Shown here one piece after another: positions 27,706 to 36,513 of a stretch of DNA of 64,000 bases. Numbering within the stretch: the first letter of the stretch is position 1; each line of letters opens with the position of its first letter. The stretch lies in NCBI RefSeq assembly GCF_032925565.1, contig NZ_CP136708.1, positions 2,418,001 through 2,482,000 of the forward strand, written 5' to 3'. The DNA comes from Alteromonas sp. CI.11.F.A3. Lineage in GTDB: Bacteria > Pseudomonadota > Gammaproteobacteria > Enterobacterales > Alteromonadaceae. The notes below the pieces were generated by a model. The model was given only the letters and a program-made list of their open reading frames with translations. It did no database searches and was not told the DNA's origin. The position numbers were made by a program, and so were the translations under genes.

Positions 27706-28167
27706 ATGAGAACGATTGAAAAGCTATTACTGCAATACAACGAAAGCCACCAAAATAAAACCAACGTGCTTATTCACGCCATTGCGGTGCCCAGTATCTA
27801 CTTCGTTACCTTAGGGCTTATTTGGGCAATACCCGTGCCCGATTTCATTGCCGATTTCAATGTGACTTGGGCACACGTTCTTGCCATTCCCATTCTGTTT
27901 TATTATTTCAAATTGTCTGGACCCATTGGTGCGGCCATGACACTGCTTACCATTGTTTGCTTCGGTGGTATTAATCTTATTGCCTACTATGGCCTTAATG
28001 TTTGGCTGTTCTGTCTATCGCTGTTTGTTGTGATGTGGATACTGCAATTTATCGGTCATAAAATTGAAGGTAAAAAGCCCTCATTTTTGGAAGATCTTCG
28101 CTTTTTACTTGTAGGCCCAGCATGGTGGTGGATGCATTGGCTTAAGAGATTGAATATTAGTTATTAG
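27706..28167 (+). CDS. Mpo1-like (DUF962) membrane protein
   Basis: A 153-aa protein beginning with the DUF962 signature Y..SHQNKTNVLIHAIAVP, then four membrane helices and a C-terminal IGHKIEGKKPSFLEDL...L.GP.WW motif. Yeast Mpo1 is an Fe(II) dioxygenase acting in alpha-oxidation of 2-hydroxy fatty acids, and the conserved His residues are present here. An in-frame GTG 12 bases upstream is possible but less likely. The gene lies between the PilZ gene and a two-component pair, with short gaps. Confidence 0.85.
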   Translation: MRTIEKLLLQYNESHQNKTNVLIHAIAVPSIYFVTLGLIWAIPVPDFIADFNVTWAHVLAIPILFYYFKLSGPIGAAMTLLTIVCFGGINLIAYYGLNVWLFCLSLFVVMWILQFIGHKIEGKKPSFLEDLRFLLVGPAWWWMHWLKRLNISY

Positions 28168-28208
28168 TTGCAGTCACTAATCTTAACAACCCGTGCGACA
28201 AGTCGCAT

Positions 28209-29366
28209 ATGAAGTACGACCAAGATGCTCCGCAAGGGGCTTACCTTGCGTATAATCTATCAATCAATTCAACCACTGGTAAACATGTGAGCCGCTTTCA
28301 GCGCGTTATTGAAAGTAACGAAAGGTTATTTTGGACTTTGCACAGCGCAGGCTGGGCAGGTTTTGCCATCATTTATTATATTGGCTCGTTCCTTCACGAT
28401 GTAAGGCCAATTTGGGTATTTATAATATTACTCAACGCTTATGCTGGCTGGTTGCTAACTATACCATTGCGTTACGTCTATCGCTGGGCAAGAAAACAGT
28501 CGCCGTTGAACATGCTAATGACTGTGATTGCGTCCTGTTATCTGATAGCGTTGCTGTGGGCTGTAGTTAAAAATATAAACTATTGGGAAATATACAAGCA
28601 TGGCTATCGGCCTGATGCTTGGTACATGTATTTTACCAATACCATTAACTCACTTATCATGGTGGGCTGTTGGAGTGGCGTTTACTTCGGCATTAAGAAC
28701 TTCCAGATGTTGCAAAAAGAAAAGCAAAATGCGCTTAAAGCCAGCACCATGGCGCATCAAGCGCATATTAAGATGCTGCGTTATCAGCTCAATCCTCACT
28801 TTTTGTTCAACACGCTAAACGCTATTTCTACCTTAGTGTTGCTAAAAGAAAACGATACTGCAGAAGCGATGGTCTCTCGCTTGAGCGATTTTTTACGCTA
28901 TTCTTTGGATAACGACCCTATTAAACGGGTGCCTTTAGGCCAAGAAACAAAGGCCTTGCGGTTATATCTTGAGATTGAAAAAGTACGATTTGATGACAGG
29001 CTAGAAGTGGTCTGGAATATTGATGAAGAGTGTGAAAACGCACTTGTTCCTAGCATGATATTACAGCCTATTATTGAAAATGCTGTTAAGCATGCCATCT
29101 CTAAAATGGAGAATGGTGGTCAAATTGCTATAACAGCCCGCGCGTTTGGAAACGATTTACTAATGGATGTGGCTGATAATGGGCCCGGTGCCGACATTAT
29201 AGATGGTCAGTTAAGCCGTGAAAATGGTGTTGGACTGGCGAATATTAAAGAGAGATTGCATTCACTGTATCAACGCAATTTCGCATTTTCTATTGAAGAT
29301 AATCAGCCGTCGGGTGTACGAGTTCGAATTCGTATTCCCTATGAAGTAAAGGATGTATGCGCATGA
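28209..29366 (+). CDS. LytS/YehU-type sensor histidine kinase
   Basis: A 385-aa kinase. Four membrane helices lie between about residues 45 and 170 with no recognised ligand domain. A short coiled linker (QMLQKEKQNALKAS) leads to the His_kinase domain with the phosphoacceptor in LRYQLNPHFLFNTLNA. The ATPase domain has IIENAVKHA (N box), DNGPGA and GVGLANIKERL (G boxes). The stop codon overlaps the start of the LytTR regulator (ATGA), so the pair is coupled. The signal it senses is unknown. Confidence 0.92.
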   Translation: MKYDQDAPQGAYLAYNLSINSTTGKHVSRFQRVIESNERLFWTLHSAGWAGFAIIYYIGSFLHDVRPIWVFIILLNAYAGWLLTIPLRYVYRWARKQSPLNMLMTVIASCYLIALLWAVVKNINYWEIYKHGYRPDAWYMYFTNTINSLIMVGCWSGVYFGIKNFQMLQKEKQNALKASTMAHQAHIKMLRYQLNPHFLFNTLNAISTLVLLKENDTAEAMVSRLSDFLRYSLDNDPIKRVPLGQETKALRLYLEIEKVRFDDRLEVVWNIDEECENALVPSMILQPIIENAVKHAISKMENGGQIAITARAFGNDLLMDVADNGPGADIIDGQLSRENGVGLANIKERLHSLYQRNFAFSIEDNQPSGVRVRIRIPYEVKDVCA

Positions 29367-30190
29367 CAAAGCAAGTAATTAAAACCTTAGTGGTAGATGA
29401 TGAGCCACTTGCACGCCGTGGACTTCGCGCTAGGTTAGAACGTCATGACGACATTCAGGTGCTTGCTGAGTGTCAAAATGGGCTTGAAGCGGTAAGTAGC
29501 ATTTCACAACTTCGTCCTGACTTAGTGTTTCTTGATATACAAATGCCTGGGCTAAATGGCTTTCAGGTTATTCATAAGTTGCGTGAGCTCAATCAACCGA
29601 TCCCCATGGTAGTGTTTGTTACCGCGTATGACAGTTATGCGATTAAAGCATTCGATGTGCATGCGTTAGACTACTTATTAAAGCCAGCAGACGACGAACG
29701 TCTTAAAGATGCTTTAGTGAAAGTACGAGAATACTTCGCCACACAGCATCAAGATGAACAGTCTAAACGCTTAGTGAATTTGGTAGCCGAATTGACTGGC
29801 GACGATTGCGAAGAAATCTTACGTAAGCTCGCCAATGGTGAACCGGTAGAAACCAATCCTTACCCCGATGTATTGGCCATTAAAGATGGTTCTGAAGTTA
29901 CCAGAGTGAATGTGCAAGATATACAGTGGATAGATGCAGCAGGTGATTATATGTGTGTACACGCATTAGATGGCATGCACATTATGCGCAAAACGATGAA
30001 AGAGCTTGAGCAAGAGCTTAACCCTCAATGGTTTGTTAGAGTGCACCGTTCAGCCATCGCGAATATCCGTTTCGTGAAAAAGTTAGTAAGCCACATTAGC
30101 GGTGAATATCACCTCATTTTGCAAAATGACACCGAACTAAAAGTAAGTCGTAGTCATAGAGACAAAGTAAAAGCCGCTATGAAAATGTAA
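29363..30190 (+). CDS. LytTR-family response regulator
   Basis: The product is 275 aa from the ATG that overlaps the kinase stop; an ATG six bases upstream is alternative. The receiver spans residues 1-120 with VDDEP, phosphoacceptor Asp58 (FLDIQMPG), Thr in VTAYD and Lys in LLKPA. The C-terminal LytTR DNA-binding domain (about 175-272) contains the IDAAGDY.CVH and FVRVHRS motifs. It binds direct-repeat promoter sites in relatives. A terminator closes the two-gene operon. Confidence 0.93.
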   Translation: MTKQVIKTLVVDDEPLARRGLRARLERHDDIQVLAECQNGLEAVSSISQLRPDLVFLDIQMPGLNGFQVIHKLRELNQPIPMVVFVTAYDSYAIKAFDVHALDYLLKPADDERLKDALVKVREYFATQHQDEQSKRLVNLVAELTGDDCEEILRKLANGEPVETNPYPDVLAIKDGSEVTRVNVQDIQWIDAAGDYMCVHALDGMHIMRKTMKELEQELNPQWFVRVHRSAIANIRFVKKLVSHISGEYHLILQNDTELKVSRSHRDKVKAAMKM

Positions 30191-30248
30191 GCTAATAGCT
30201 TGAGTGCATGAGCTTTAAACTGATAATGCAAACAACCAATTTAATGAA

Positions 30249-30276
30249 AAATGCCCGAGAAATCGGGCATTTTTAT
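30249..30276 (+). terminator. Rho-independent terminator
   Basis: GCCCGA / TCGGGC stem with a GAAA tetraloop, extended by A-T pairs, then five T residues. It closes the kinase-regulator operon. Confidence 0.9.
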
Positions 30277-30374
30277 TTCTACTGACAAATTAGTCTAACT
30301 TTTTGATATAAAATATTAAGTTATGGTTATGCGTAACTTTTTCTTCGATGCTATAACAATTAATCAGGCGTATT

Positions 30375-31370
30375 TCAGTATCGCTCATTCATGATGGTGA
30401 GCATGGTTTCCATACTAGAAGGATTTAGTGGTTTGTCCTTCTCCCATGTTTGCGTAAGGGGAATTTCACTGGGCGTACCATTGAGTTCTCCAACCATAAC
30501 ACCGTTGATGTCACTGCCCACTAAATTCACAGCATAGGTGCCTAATTTAGTGGCAAGCAACCTGTCTTGACTCACCGGTGAACCACCACGCTGAACATGA
30601 CCTAGCGTTACAGGACGAACTTCAGACTGAGTTTTCGAAACCAGTTTGTCGGCCAAATCATTAAGTCCACCAGGCCACACATTTTCAGCTACCACTATGA
30701 TAAAACTAATGGCACCTTTGAGTTGTCTTCTCTTCTCAATTTGCCCAGTAATTTTATCGAGCTCTGCATCACATTGCTCAAAGGTTTCTGGCAAAATAAC
30801 GTAATCAGCCGCCGAGGCGAGGGCTGAATTCAACGCAAGAAAACCGGCATGTCTGCCCATCACTTCTACAATGAAAATGCGCTCAAACGCGTCTGCAGTG
30901 TCTCTGACTTTATCGATTGATGAAACGACGGTATCGATAGCGGTGTAATAACCAATGGTGGCATCGGTGCCAGCGACATCATTGTCAATGGTGCCTGGAA
31001 TACCAATAATTTGACCGTGCCAGAAATCTGCCAAATGATCAGCACCTCTAAAAGACCCATCACCGCCAATCACAATAAGGGTATCAATCTCTAGTTTTGT
31101 AAGGTTAGTGGCAGCAGTTTTTGCACCTTCGTCGGTTTTGAACGGTTCGCAACGGGCGCTGTGCAGTACGGTGCCTCCTTGCTGAATGAGGTTGTGTGTT
31201 GCTTGAGGCGCAAGTATTTCGTACTCTTGCTCAAGTAAGCCGTTATAACCATGCTGGTAACCAAACAGCATAAATCCTTGTCTTTCACAGGCTATAACAA
31301 TAGCTCGAATACAAGCATTCATTCCTGGCGCATCACCACCCGATGTTAGCACTGCAACGCGTTTCGACAT
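30375..31370 (-). CDS. pfkA: ATP-dependent 6-phosphofructokinase
   Basis: The product is 331 aa from the ATG at 31370, which has AAGGAT upstream; an earlier in-frame start has no site. PfkA motifs are present: TSGGDAPGMNA at the N-terminus, GGDGSFRGA (~110), the catalytic PGTIDND (~130), VEVMGRHAGF (~170) and GHVQRGGSP near the C-terminus. It phosphorylates fructose 6-phosphate in glycolysis. The Gly in GGDGS suggests ATP rather than pyrophosphate as donor. It is a single gene. Confidence 0.95.
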   Translation of the reverse strand: MSKRVAVLTSGGDAPGMNACIRAIVIACERQGFMLFGYQHGYNGLLEQEYEILAPQATHNLIQQGGTVLHSARCEPFKTDEGAKTAATNLTKLEIDTLIVIGGDGSFRGADHLADFWHGQIIGIPGTIDNDVAGTDATIGYYTAIDTVVSSIDKVRDTADAFERIFIVEVMGRHAGFLALNSALASAADYVILPETFEQCDAELDKITGQIEKRRQLKGAISFIIVVAENVWPGGLNDLADKLVSKTQSEVRPVTLGHVQRGGSPVSQDRLLATKLGTYAVNLVGSDINGVMVGELNGTPSEIPLTQTWEKDKPLNPSSMETMLTIMNERY

Positions 31371-31553
31371 GTTTATATCCTTTTCTTGTCTACTTGATAA
31401 CGCCTCTTTAAAAGATGTTACTACGAACAAGGCGCTAGACCATACCGTAACATGGCAGCATCAAAACCACACCGCCAATAAAATCTTGTGTTGCCTGATA
31501 GTTGCTGGCTTTAAAGCACCGCATAACCCTTGGTATCAAAAACAACCCGCTAC

Positions 31554-31883
31554 TTAATAATCTTTAGGGGGTAAACTTTCTTTGTTAACCGCCGCTTTGG
31601 TTTTTTTACCAATGGCTTGTTGCTCACCCTTACAAATAGTGTCGTAATCATCGCGATAATACCTGAAGTTTTCACATTCACTTTCATAACGTTTTTTCGC
31701 TGACATAGCTTGCTGAGGGTAGCGATTATCATTCATCACTTTTGACAAGCTTTTGCATACATGTAATTGACGATTTACTTCTACAATATCTTCACAAGGT
31801 GGTGTTTGGCTGCATCCATTAAGTGCTAAAACTGAAAGTAGGCTAGCAAGCGCACAGATTTTTTTAATTAGGGTTATTGTCAT
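31554..31883 (-). CDS. Small predicted lipoprotein
   Basis: A 109-aa protein with a lipoprotein signal ending LALNGC (Cys24). The mature part is polar with four further Cys residues (CEDI, HVCK, SECE, TICK), possibly two disulfides, and no recognised domain. Its start codon overlaps the stop of the REC-TPR gene by one base (TAATG), so the two are translationally coupled. That is the only functional hint. Confidence 0.75.
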   Translation of the reverse strand: MTITLIKKICALASLLSVLALNGCSQTPPCEDIVEVNRQLHVCKSLSKVMNDNRYPQQAMSAKKRYESECENFRYYRDDYDTICKGEQQAIGKKTKAAVNKESLPPKDY

Positions 31884-33526
31884 TATGTAATTCCCATAAA
31901 AGTGTCTAAGTCGTTACGTAGCGTAGAGTATTTCTCTTCGTGTTGCGCCTTTAGTGGCATGTCATCAATAAGTTTATAAAGTCGACGACATTCTTTAAAT
32001 AAATCTGGATCTGGCTTTTGGTTTTTGCTTAATATCTGTAATAAGCACTGTAATAGGTTGAGGGCTACACCTGTATTTACCGGAGAAAAGCCTTGTGCAA
32101 GGGCAAAGGAGTCTTTTGCTTTTTCATACTGTCCTTGTTGGTAAAGCTGAATGCCTTCACGGTTGAACTGCTGATAGTTAGTAAGATTCTGCTGGGCTTT
32201 GACCGACTCAGAATGCAATAAAAATTCGCTGTTGGAATCGAATTCTAAACTCTGCTGTTTAATAATATCTTGTAATTGCAATGCATCTTCAAATTCCCCA
32301 AGGTCGTACATGACTTTAAGACTATCCGGGATAAATGCGATTGGCGGGGTGGTGTACTTTTCGTCTATGGCAGCTTGTGATTGTGCCAAATTCTTTTTGG
32401 CATCTAGCATTTTTCCATCAATAGCATTAACGCGGGCGTTAATGATGCTACCAAAAATACTGACATCAAAATCTTCGTCGATACGTAATATATTTTCATC
32501 AAACTTACCTCGTTGAAGGGCAAGCAAAGCTTCTTGTTGGTAGCGATTTCGTGTGCGTTTGTCATCGGTATATTCGGCGACATCAAGCAAGCTTCGAATA
32601 AATCCACACCAATGCAGGCTGTTCTGATGTACGGTTCTTTTCGATAAGTCCCAAATGGCCAAACTAGACGTAGAGGCTAAAATGTAATCCTTATGGTTTC
32701 GGGCTATGGAGCATGCACTAAAATGCCTAGGCAAAGAAAAGGGCGAAAGTTTTATGGCATGATTTATCGCAGAGATCGCGGCTTCGCCCTGATTCTTTGC
32801 ATCATTGGCTTTCGCCAATACATCATGCGCCTCGGCATTAAACCTGTTGCGTTTGATAATATCCTCGGCAATACCAATGGCTTTATCGAATTTTTCTAAA
32901 GCTAGATAGGTTTTCGCCAATGCAACTTTGGCCCAAAGTATTGGCTTTCCATCTAAATAAGGCGCAAGCACATCCAGTGCTTTGTCGTACTGTTCTAGAC
33001 GCAAATACAATTCAACTAAAAGCTGCTCACACGTGCCTTTATAAGGCGATGGGGTACTAATAAGATCTTCACACAAATCGATAGCATTGTTGATGTTTTC
33101 ATTGGCCACCTCTTGTAATACTGCCCCTAAAAACTGTCGTTTTTGCCATGCGCGGGTAATACGGGTTTTAAGTTGTACCTGTGAAAAGGGCTTAATAAGA
33201 TAATCATCAGGGCGCCGTTCAATAGAGCCGAGTACTACCGGGCGCGCACTATCAGCGCTAATTAATATAAACACGGTGGTGGGTTTAATTAAGCGCTTTA
33301 TTCTCAGCTCTTCAATAAGCTCGAAACCGTTTTTTTTATCTACTCCTAAATGAAGATCGCAAACAACAATATCGAACTTTTGCTTCTTACAGAGGGACAG
33401 CGCCTTTTCCGCAGATGACTTGGTAACAACGTCGCTTGCGCCCATGGAATGCAATAATCCACGTAGCAGTAAGAGAAAAGGGCGTTGATCTTCAACAATA
33501 AGCACCTGCTTATTCGAAAAGTTCAT
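31883..33526 (-). CDS. Response regulator with TPR output region (copy 2)
   Basis: A 547-aa paralogue of the protein at 13804-15447 with the same layout. The receiver spans residues 1-125 (VEDQ, phosphoacceptor Asp57 in VVCDLHLG, Ser in LISAD, Lys in LIKPF), followed by ~10 TPR-like helical pairs (for example YDKALDVLAPYL, FDKAIGIAEDII and YEKAKDSFALAQ). There is no DNA-binding domain. The downstream lipoprotein is coupled to it. The partner kinase is not adjacent; the small kinase at 56623 is one candidate, by inference only. Confidence 0.88.
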   Translation of the reverse strand: MNFSNKQVLIVEDQRPFLLLLRGLLHSMGASDVVTKSSAEKALSLCKKQKFDIVVCDLHLGVDKKNGFELIEELRIKRLIKPTTVFILISADSARPVVLGSIERRPDDYLIKPFSQVQLKTRITRAWQKRQFLGAVLQEVANENINNAIDLCEDLISTPSPYKGTCEQLLVELYLRLEQYDKALDVLAPYLDGKPILWAKVALAKTYLALEKFDKAIGIAEDIIKRNRFNAEAHDVLAKANDAKNQGEAAISAINHAIKLSPFSLPRHFSACSIARNHKDYILASTSSLAIWDLSKRTVHQNSLHWCGFIRSLLDVAEYTDDKRTRNRYQQEALLALQRGKFDENILRIDEDFDVSIFGSIINARVNAIDGKMLDAKKNLAQSQAAIDEKYTTPPIAFIPDSLKVMYDLGEFEDALQLQDIIKQQSLEFDSNSEFLLHSESVKAQQNLTNYQQFNREGIQLYQQGQYEKAKDSFALAQGFSPVNTGVALNLLQCLLQILSKNQKPDPDLFKECRRLYKLIDDMPLKAQHEEKYSTLRNDLDTFMGIT

Positions 33527-33673
33527 TTTTCATCCAATGATAACCATGACACTTTAACTACTTGAGAGGTTCTATACATGATTGTTTAAAATAACGATAA
33601 GGGCAAGAATAAGCTTAAGAAAAACATTATCTTGCCGACACTATAGGTATGAATTTTCAATCGTCTTATTTTT

Positions 33674-34204
33674 GTGTCTGATAACGATATAAACACAATT
33701 AAATCCATAGACCCCAGTATGGCATGGGAATGGAACGGCACGCTGTCAAAAGCAGCGGGTAATGCCACGCTTTTTGCTTTGTATTTGGCAATGCAACAAA
33801 GTGCGTTAGCCGAAACGATATCAATAGAAAGCCCAAGCGAGGACGAAGCCAGTAGTGACATTACGCAACGTTTAGAAGCGCTTAATTTTTACCGTAAAGC
33901 ACCGCTTTTTGCGAGTGAGTCAGATTGGTTACACATGAATCGACTGTCTCAAAAAATAGCGCATCAAGCAACACAGCAAGAACCCTCATCATTGCAATTT
34001 GACGAAGTACGCCTTCACAATGAAATGCACCCAGTGCCTCTTGCACAAACGAATGACGCTAAGAAAATTAGCCAAGATATTATTACTAACTGTTCGTTAG
34101 CAACTCAAAAGCGTATTGCCGCTACTTATTCCACCGCTATTGATGAAGACAACACCATGCTTGGTGACATTATTGAGCAGTCTGAGTCCTTTCTTGCCGC
34201 CTAG
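33674..34204 (+). CDS. Hypothetical protein, all-helical
   Basis: A 176-aa acidic protein starting at a GTG with a weak ribosome-binding site; an ATG at 33719 is the alternative. The segment SKAAGNATLFALYLAMQQ followed by an acidic linker suggests helices. There is no signal peptide and no motif I recognise with confidence. It precedes trhO by 86 bases on the same strand and is divergent from the REC-TPR gene. Confidence 0.6.
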   Translation: MSDNDINTIKSIDPSMAWEWNGTLSKAAGNATLFALYLAMQQSALAETISIESPSEDEASSDITQRLEALNFYRKAPLFASESDWLHMNRLSQKIAHQATQQEPSSLQFDEVRLHNEMHPVPLAQTNDAKKISQDIITNCSLATQKRIAATYSTAIDEDNTMLGDIIEQSESFLAA

Positions 34205-34290
34205 CTGGAAATTTTAAAACTGGTTTGGTATAGTGCGCGCCGCATTTTTGCACTGGTTTTACGTTCCAACTAGCAAAGGTTAACATTACT

Positions 34291-35286
34291 ATGTCTAAAT
34301 ATATCGTTTGCGCGATGTACAAATTTGTTGCGCTTGAAAACTTCGAGGCCATGCGCCAACCACTATTAACTGCCATGGAATCTAATGGCATTAAAGGTAC
34401 GCTTTTACTTGCCAGCGAAGGCATTAACGGCACAGTTTCAGGCACTCGAGAAGGTATTGATGGATTACTTCAATATCTTAATGCCGACGAGAGAATTAAT
34501 CCTATCTCTTGTAAAGAATCACTCCACGAAGAACAACCTTTTTACCGCACCAAGGTTAAGCTTAAAAAAGAAATCGTGACCATGGGTGTTGAAGGTATCG
34601 ATCCACGTAAAACCGTAGGTACGTACGTGAAACCAAACGACTGGAACGCGTTAATAAGCGACCCCGATGTCACCGTGATAGATACCCGCAATGGCTATGA
34701 AATCGAAATTGGTACTTTCAAGCATGCTATCGACCCTAAAACTGAGACTTTTCGAGAGTTTCCAGAGTATGTCGCTAAAACATTAAGCCCAGAAAAAAAC
34801 AAAAAAGTGGCCATGTTTTGCACCGGCGGTATTCGCTGTGAAAAATCTACGGCTTATTTAAAAGAGCAGGGGTTTGATGAGGTATATCATCTGGAAGGCG
34901 GTATTCTTCAATATTTAGAAGATGTTCCAAAAGAAGAGTCATTGTGGGAAGGCGACTGTTTTGTATTTGATAATCGTGTGGCTGTGAATCACGATCTTGA
35001 AAAAAGTGATTATCATCAATGCTATGCCTGTCGTTTACCGATTACCGATGAAGACATGCAAAGTGAAAAATATGAGTCTGGCGTAAGCTGCCCGCATTGT
35101 TTTGGGACCCATACAGAAGATCAACTTTCACGTTTTCGTGAGCGCGAAAAGCAGGTGAATCTTGCCAAGATGAGAAAGCAAGAACACGTGGGTACAGAGG
35201 CGCGAATTACCATGGAACAAAAACGTGAAGAAAAGGCTCGTTTACAACGTGAGCGCGCATTAAAAGCAAGAGAAAATCAAGCATAG
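34291..35286 (+). CDS. trhO: tRNA uridine(34) hydroxylase TrhO (rhodanese family)
   Basis: A 331-aa protein of the YceA/TrhO family. The N-terminal ferredoxin-like domain contains GT.LLA.EGINGT, followed by the rhodanese domain with the active-site loop [12 protein letters not shown] (Cys177). The C-terminal part has CYACRLP and CPHCFG zinc-like Cys pairs and a basic helical tail. TrhO makes ho5U34 in tRNA using prephenate-independent, oxygen-dependent chemistry. This feeds the cmo5U pathway that CmoM (10311) completes, so the two genes act on the same wobble base. Confidence 0.94.
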   Translation: MSKYIVCAMYKFVALENFEAMRQPLLTAMESNGIKGTLLLASEGINGTVSGTREGIDGLLQYLNADERINPISCKESLHEEQPFYRTKVKLKKEIVTMGVEGIDPRKTVGTYVKPNDWNALISDPDVTVIDTRNGYEIEIGTFKHAIDPKTETFREFPEYVAKTLSPEKNKKVAMFCTGGIRCEKSTAYLKEQGFDEVYHLEGGILQYLEDVPKEESLWEGDCFVFDNRVAVNHDLEKSDYHQCYACRLPITDEDMQSEKYESGVSCPHCFGTHTEDQLSRFREREKQVNLAKMRKQEHVGTEARITMEQKREEKARLQRERALKARENQA

Positions 35287-35347
35287 ACACTACTCAATAA
35301 GGGCGTTAAACTCACCCTCTATGTAGTTGCTAAAAAAGGGAAAGCGC

Positions 35348-35590
35348 GTGACCGCTCAACTTTCAGACGAAAAAATTGAAGAAATAAAGAAAGATTTCAC
35401 CTTCTTCGACCAAGATGGTAATGGTCAAATTGATTTAACGGAGTTTATCGAGTTATTAACCGTTATTTCTCCAAAAACAAAAGCCAGCCATGTACAGGAA
35501 GGTTTTAAATTAATAGACAGCAATAACGACGGCTATATCGACTTCGAGGAATTCCTTGAGTGGTGGCAAGAGTGTTGGTGGGAATATTAA
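35348..35590 (+). CDS. EF-hand calcium-binding protein
   Basis: The product is 80 aa from the GTG at 35348, behind AAGGGAAA. It has two EF-hand loops: DQDGNGQIDLTE (~19-30) and DSNNDGYIDFEE (~54-65). Both have acidic residues at positions 1, 3, 5 and 12, so both should bind calcium. The C-terminus is Trp-rich (WWQECWW). There is no signal peptide, which makes it a small cytoplasmic calmodulin-like protein. A strong terminator follows. Confidence 0.88.
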   Translation: MTAQLSDEKIEEIKKDFTFFDQDGNGQIDLTEFIELLTVISPKTKASHVQEGFKLIDSNNDGYIDFEEFLEWWQECWWEY

Positions 35591-35610
35591 TACTAACTGA
35601 ATGTTAAAAA

Positions 35611-35636
35611 AGCGAGCTTTTAGCTCGCTTTTTTTA
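35611..35636 (+). terminator. Rho-independent terminator
   Basis: AGCGAGC / GCTCGCT stem, short TTTTA loop and seven T residues after the EF-hand gene. Confidence 0.93.
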
Positions 35637-35726
35637 TAGTAAAATTAACGGTAACAAAATTGAGAGTAAAACCGGCGAGGTTTACTCACGTTATCGTTTA
35701 GAAGCAAAAGGGTAAGGACTTTTAGC

Positions 35727-36467
35727 ATGACCTCTGAGGTAACAAAGCGTCTTAATAAATATATCAGTGATACTGGACTGTGCTCACGACGTGAAGCTGA
35801 TAAATTAATTGAGCAAAATCGGGTTACCATTAACGATAAGCTGCCTGAACTGGGTACTAAAGTAGCGCAGGGCGATCAGGTTAAGGTTGATGGTAAGCTT
35901 GTTAAAGCCGTGGCCGAAGACAAATCAGACCGCATTTACTTGGTATACAACAAGCCCATTGGCATTACCTGCACCACCGAGCGCCATGTGAAAGGTAATA
36001 TTATCGATGCCATTAAGCACAAACAAAGAATCTTCCCAGTAGGCAGACTCGATAAGCCATCAGAGGGATTAATTATTCTGACCAGTGACGGCGATATTGT
36101 GAATAAAATCCTGCGTGCTGAAAATGCCCACGATAAAGAATACGAAGTTACCGTTAACCAACCCATCAGTGAACGCTTTGTTCAAAAAATGGCAAGAGGC
36201 GTTCCGATTTTAGGCACAGTGACTAAACCGTGTAAGGTAAATGCACGTGGCAAGTTTCAATTTTCAATTATTCTAACCCAAGGCCTAAACCGACAAATCA
36301 GGCGCATGTGCGAATTCCTTGGCTACGAAGTGACTAAACTGAAACGCACCCGCATCATGCACTTAGAGCTAGGTAATTTAAAACCAGGCCAATGGCGTAA
36401 CCTTACGGAAAAAGAGCTAAATCAACTAAATAGCGCTGTTCAAAAATCATCTAAAACTGCAGAGTAG
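35727..36467 (+). CDS. rluF: 23S rRNA pseudouridine(2604) synthase
   Basis: A 246-aa protein with an N-terminal S4 RNA-binding domain (RLNKYISDTGLCSRREADKLI) and a RsuA-family catalytic domain. The catalytic Asp is in FPVGRLDKPSEGL (~residue 111), and the NRQIRRMCEFLGYEV motif follows near 190. The sequence pattern is that of RluF, which modifies U2604 of 23S rRNA and U35 of tRNA-Tyr. It is the last chromosomal-type gene before the cassette array. Confidence 0.9.
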   Translation: MTSEVTKRLNKYISDTGLCSRREADKLIEQNRVTINDKLPELGTKVAQGDQVKVDGKLVKAVAEDKSDRIYLVYNKPIGITCTTERHVKGNIIDAIKHKQRIFPVGRLDKPSEGLIILTSDGDIVNKILRAENAHDKEYEVTVNQPISERFVQKMARGVPILGTVTKPCKVNARGKFQFSIILTQGLNRQIRRMCEFLGYEVTKLKRTRIMHLELGNLKPGQWRNLTEKELNQLNSAVQKSSKTAE

Positions 36468-36513
36468 GCGCTATAAAATCAAGCTGCTTAACACACGTGA
36501 AGGGCTTTATACG

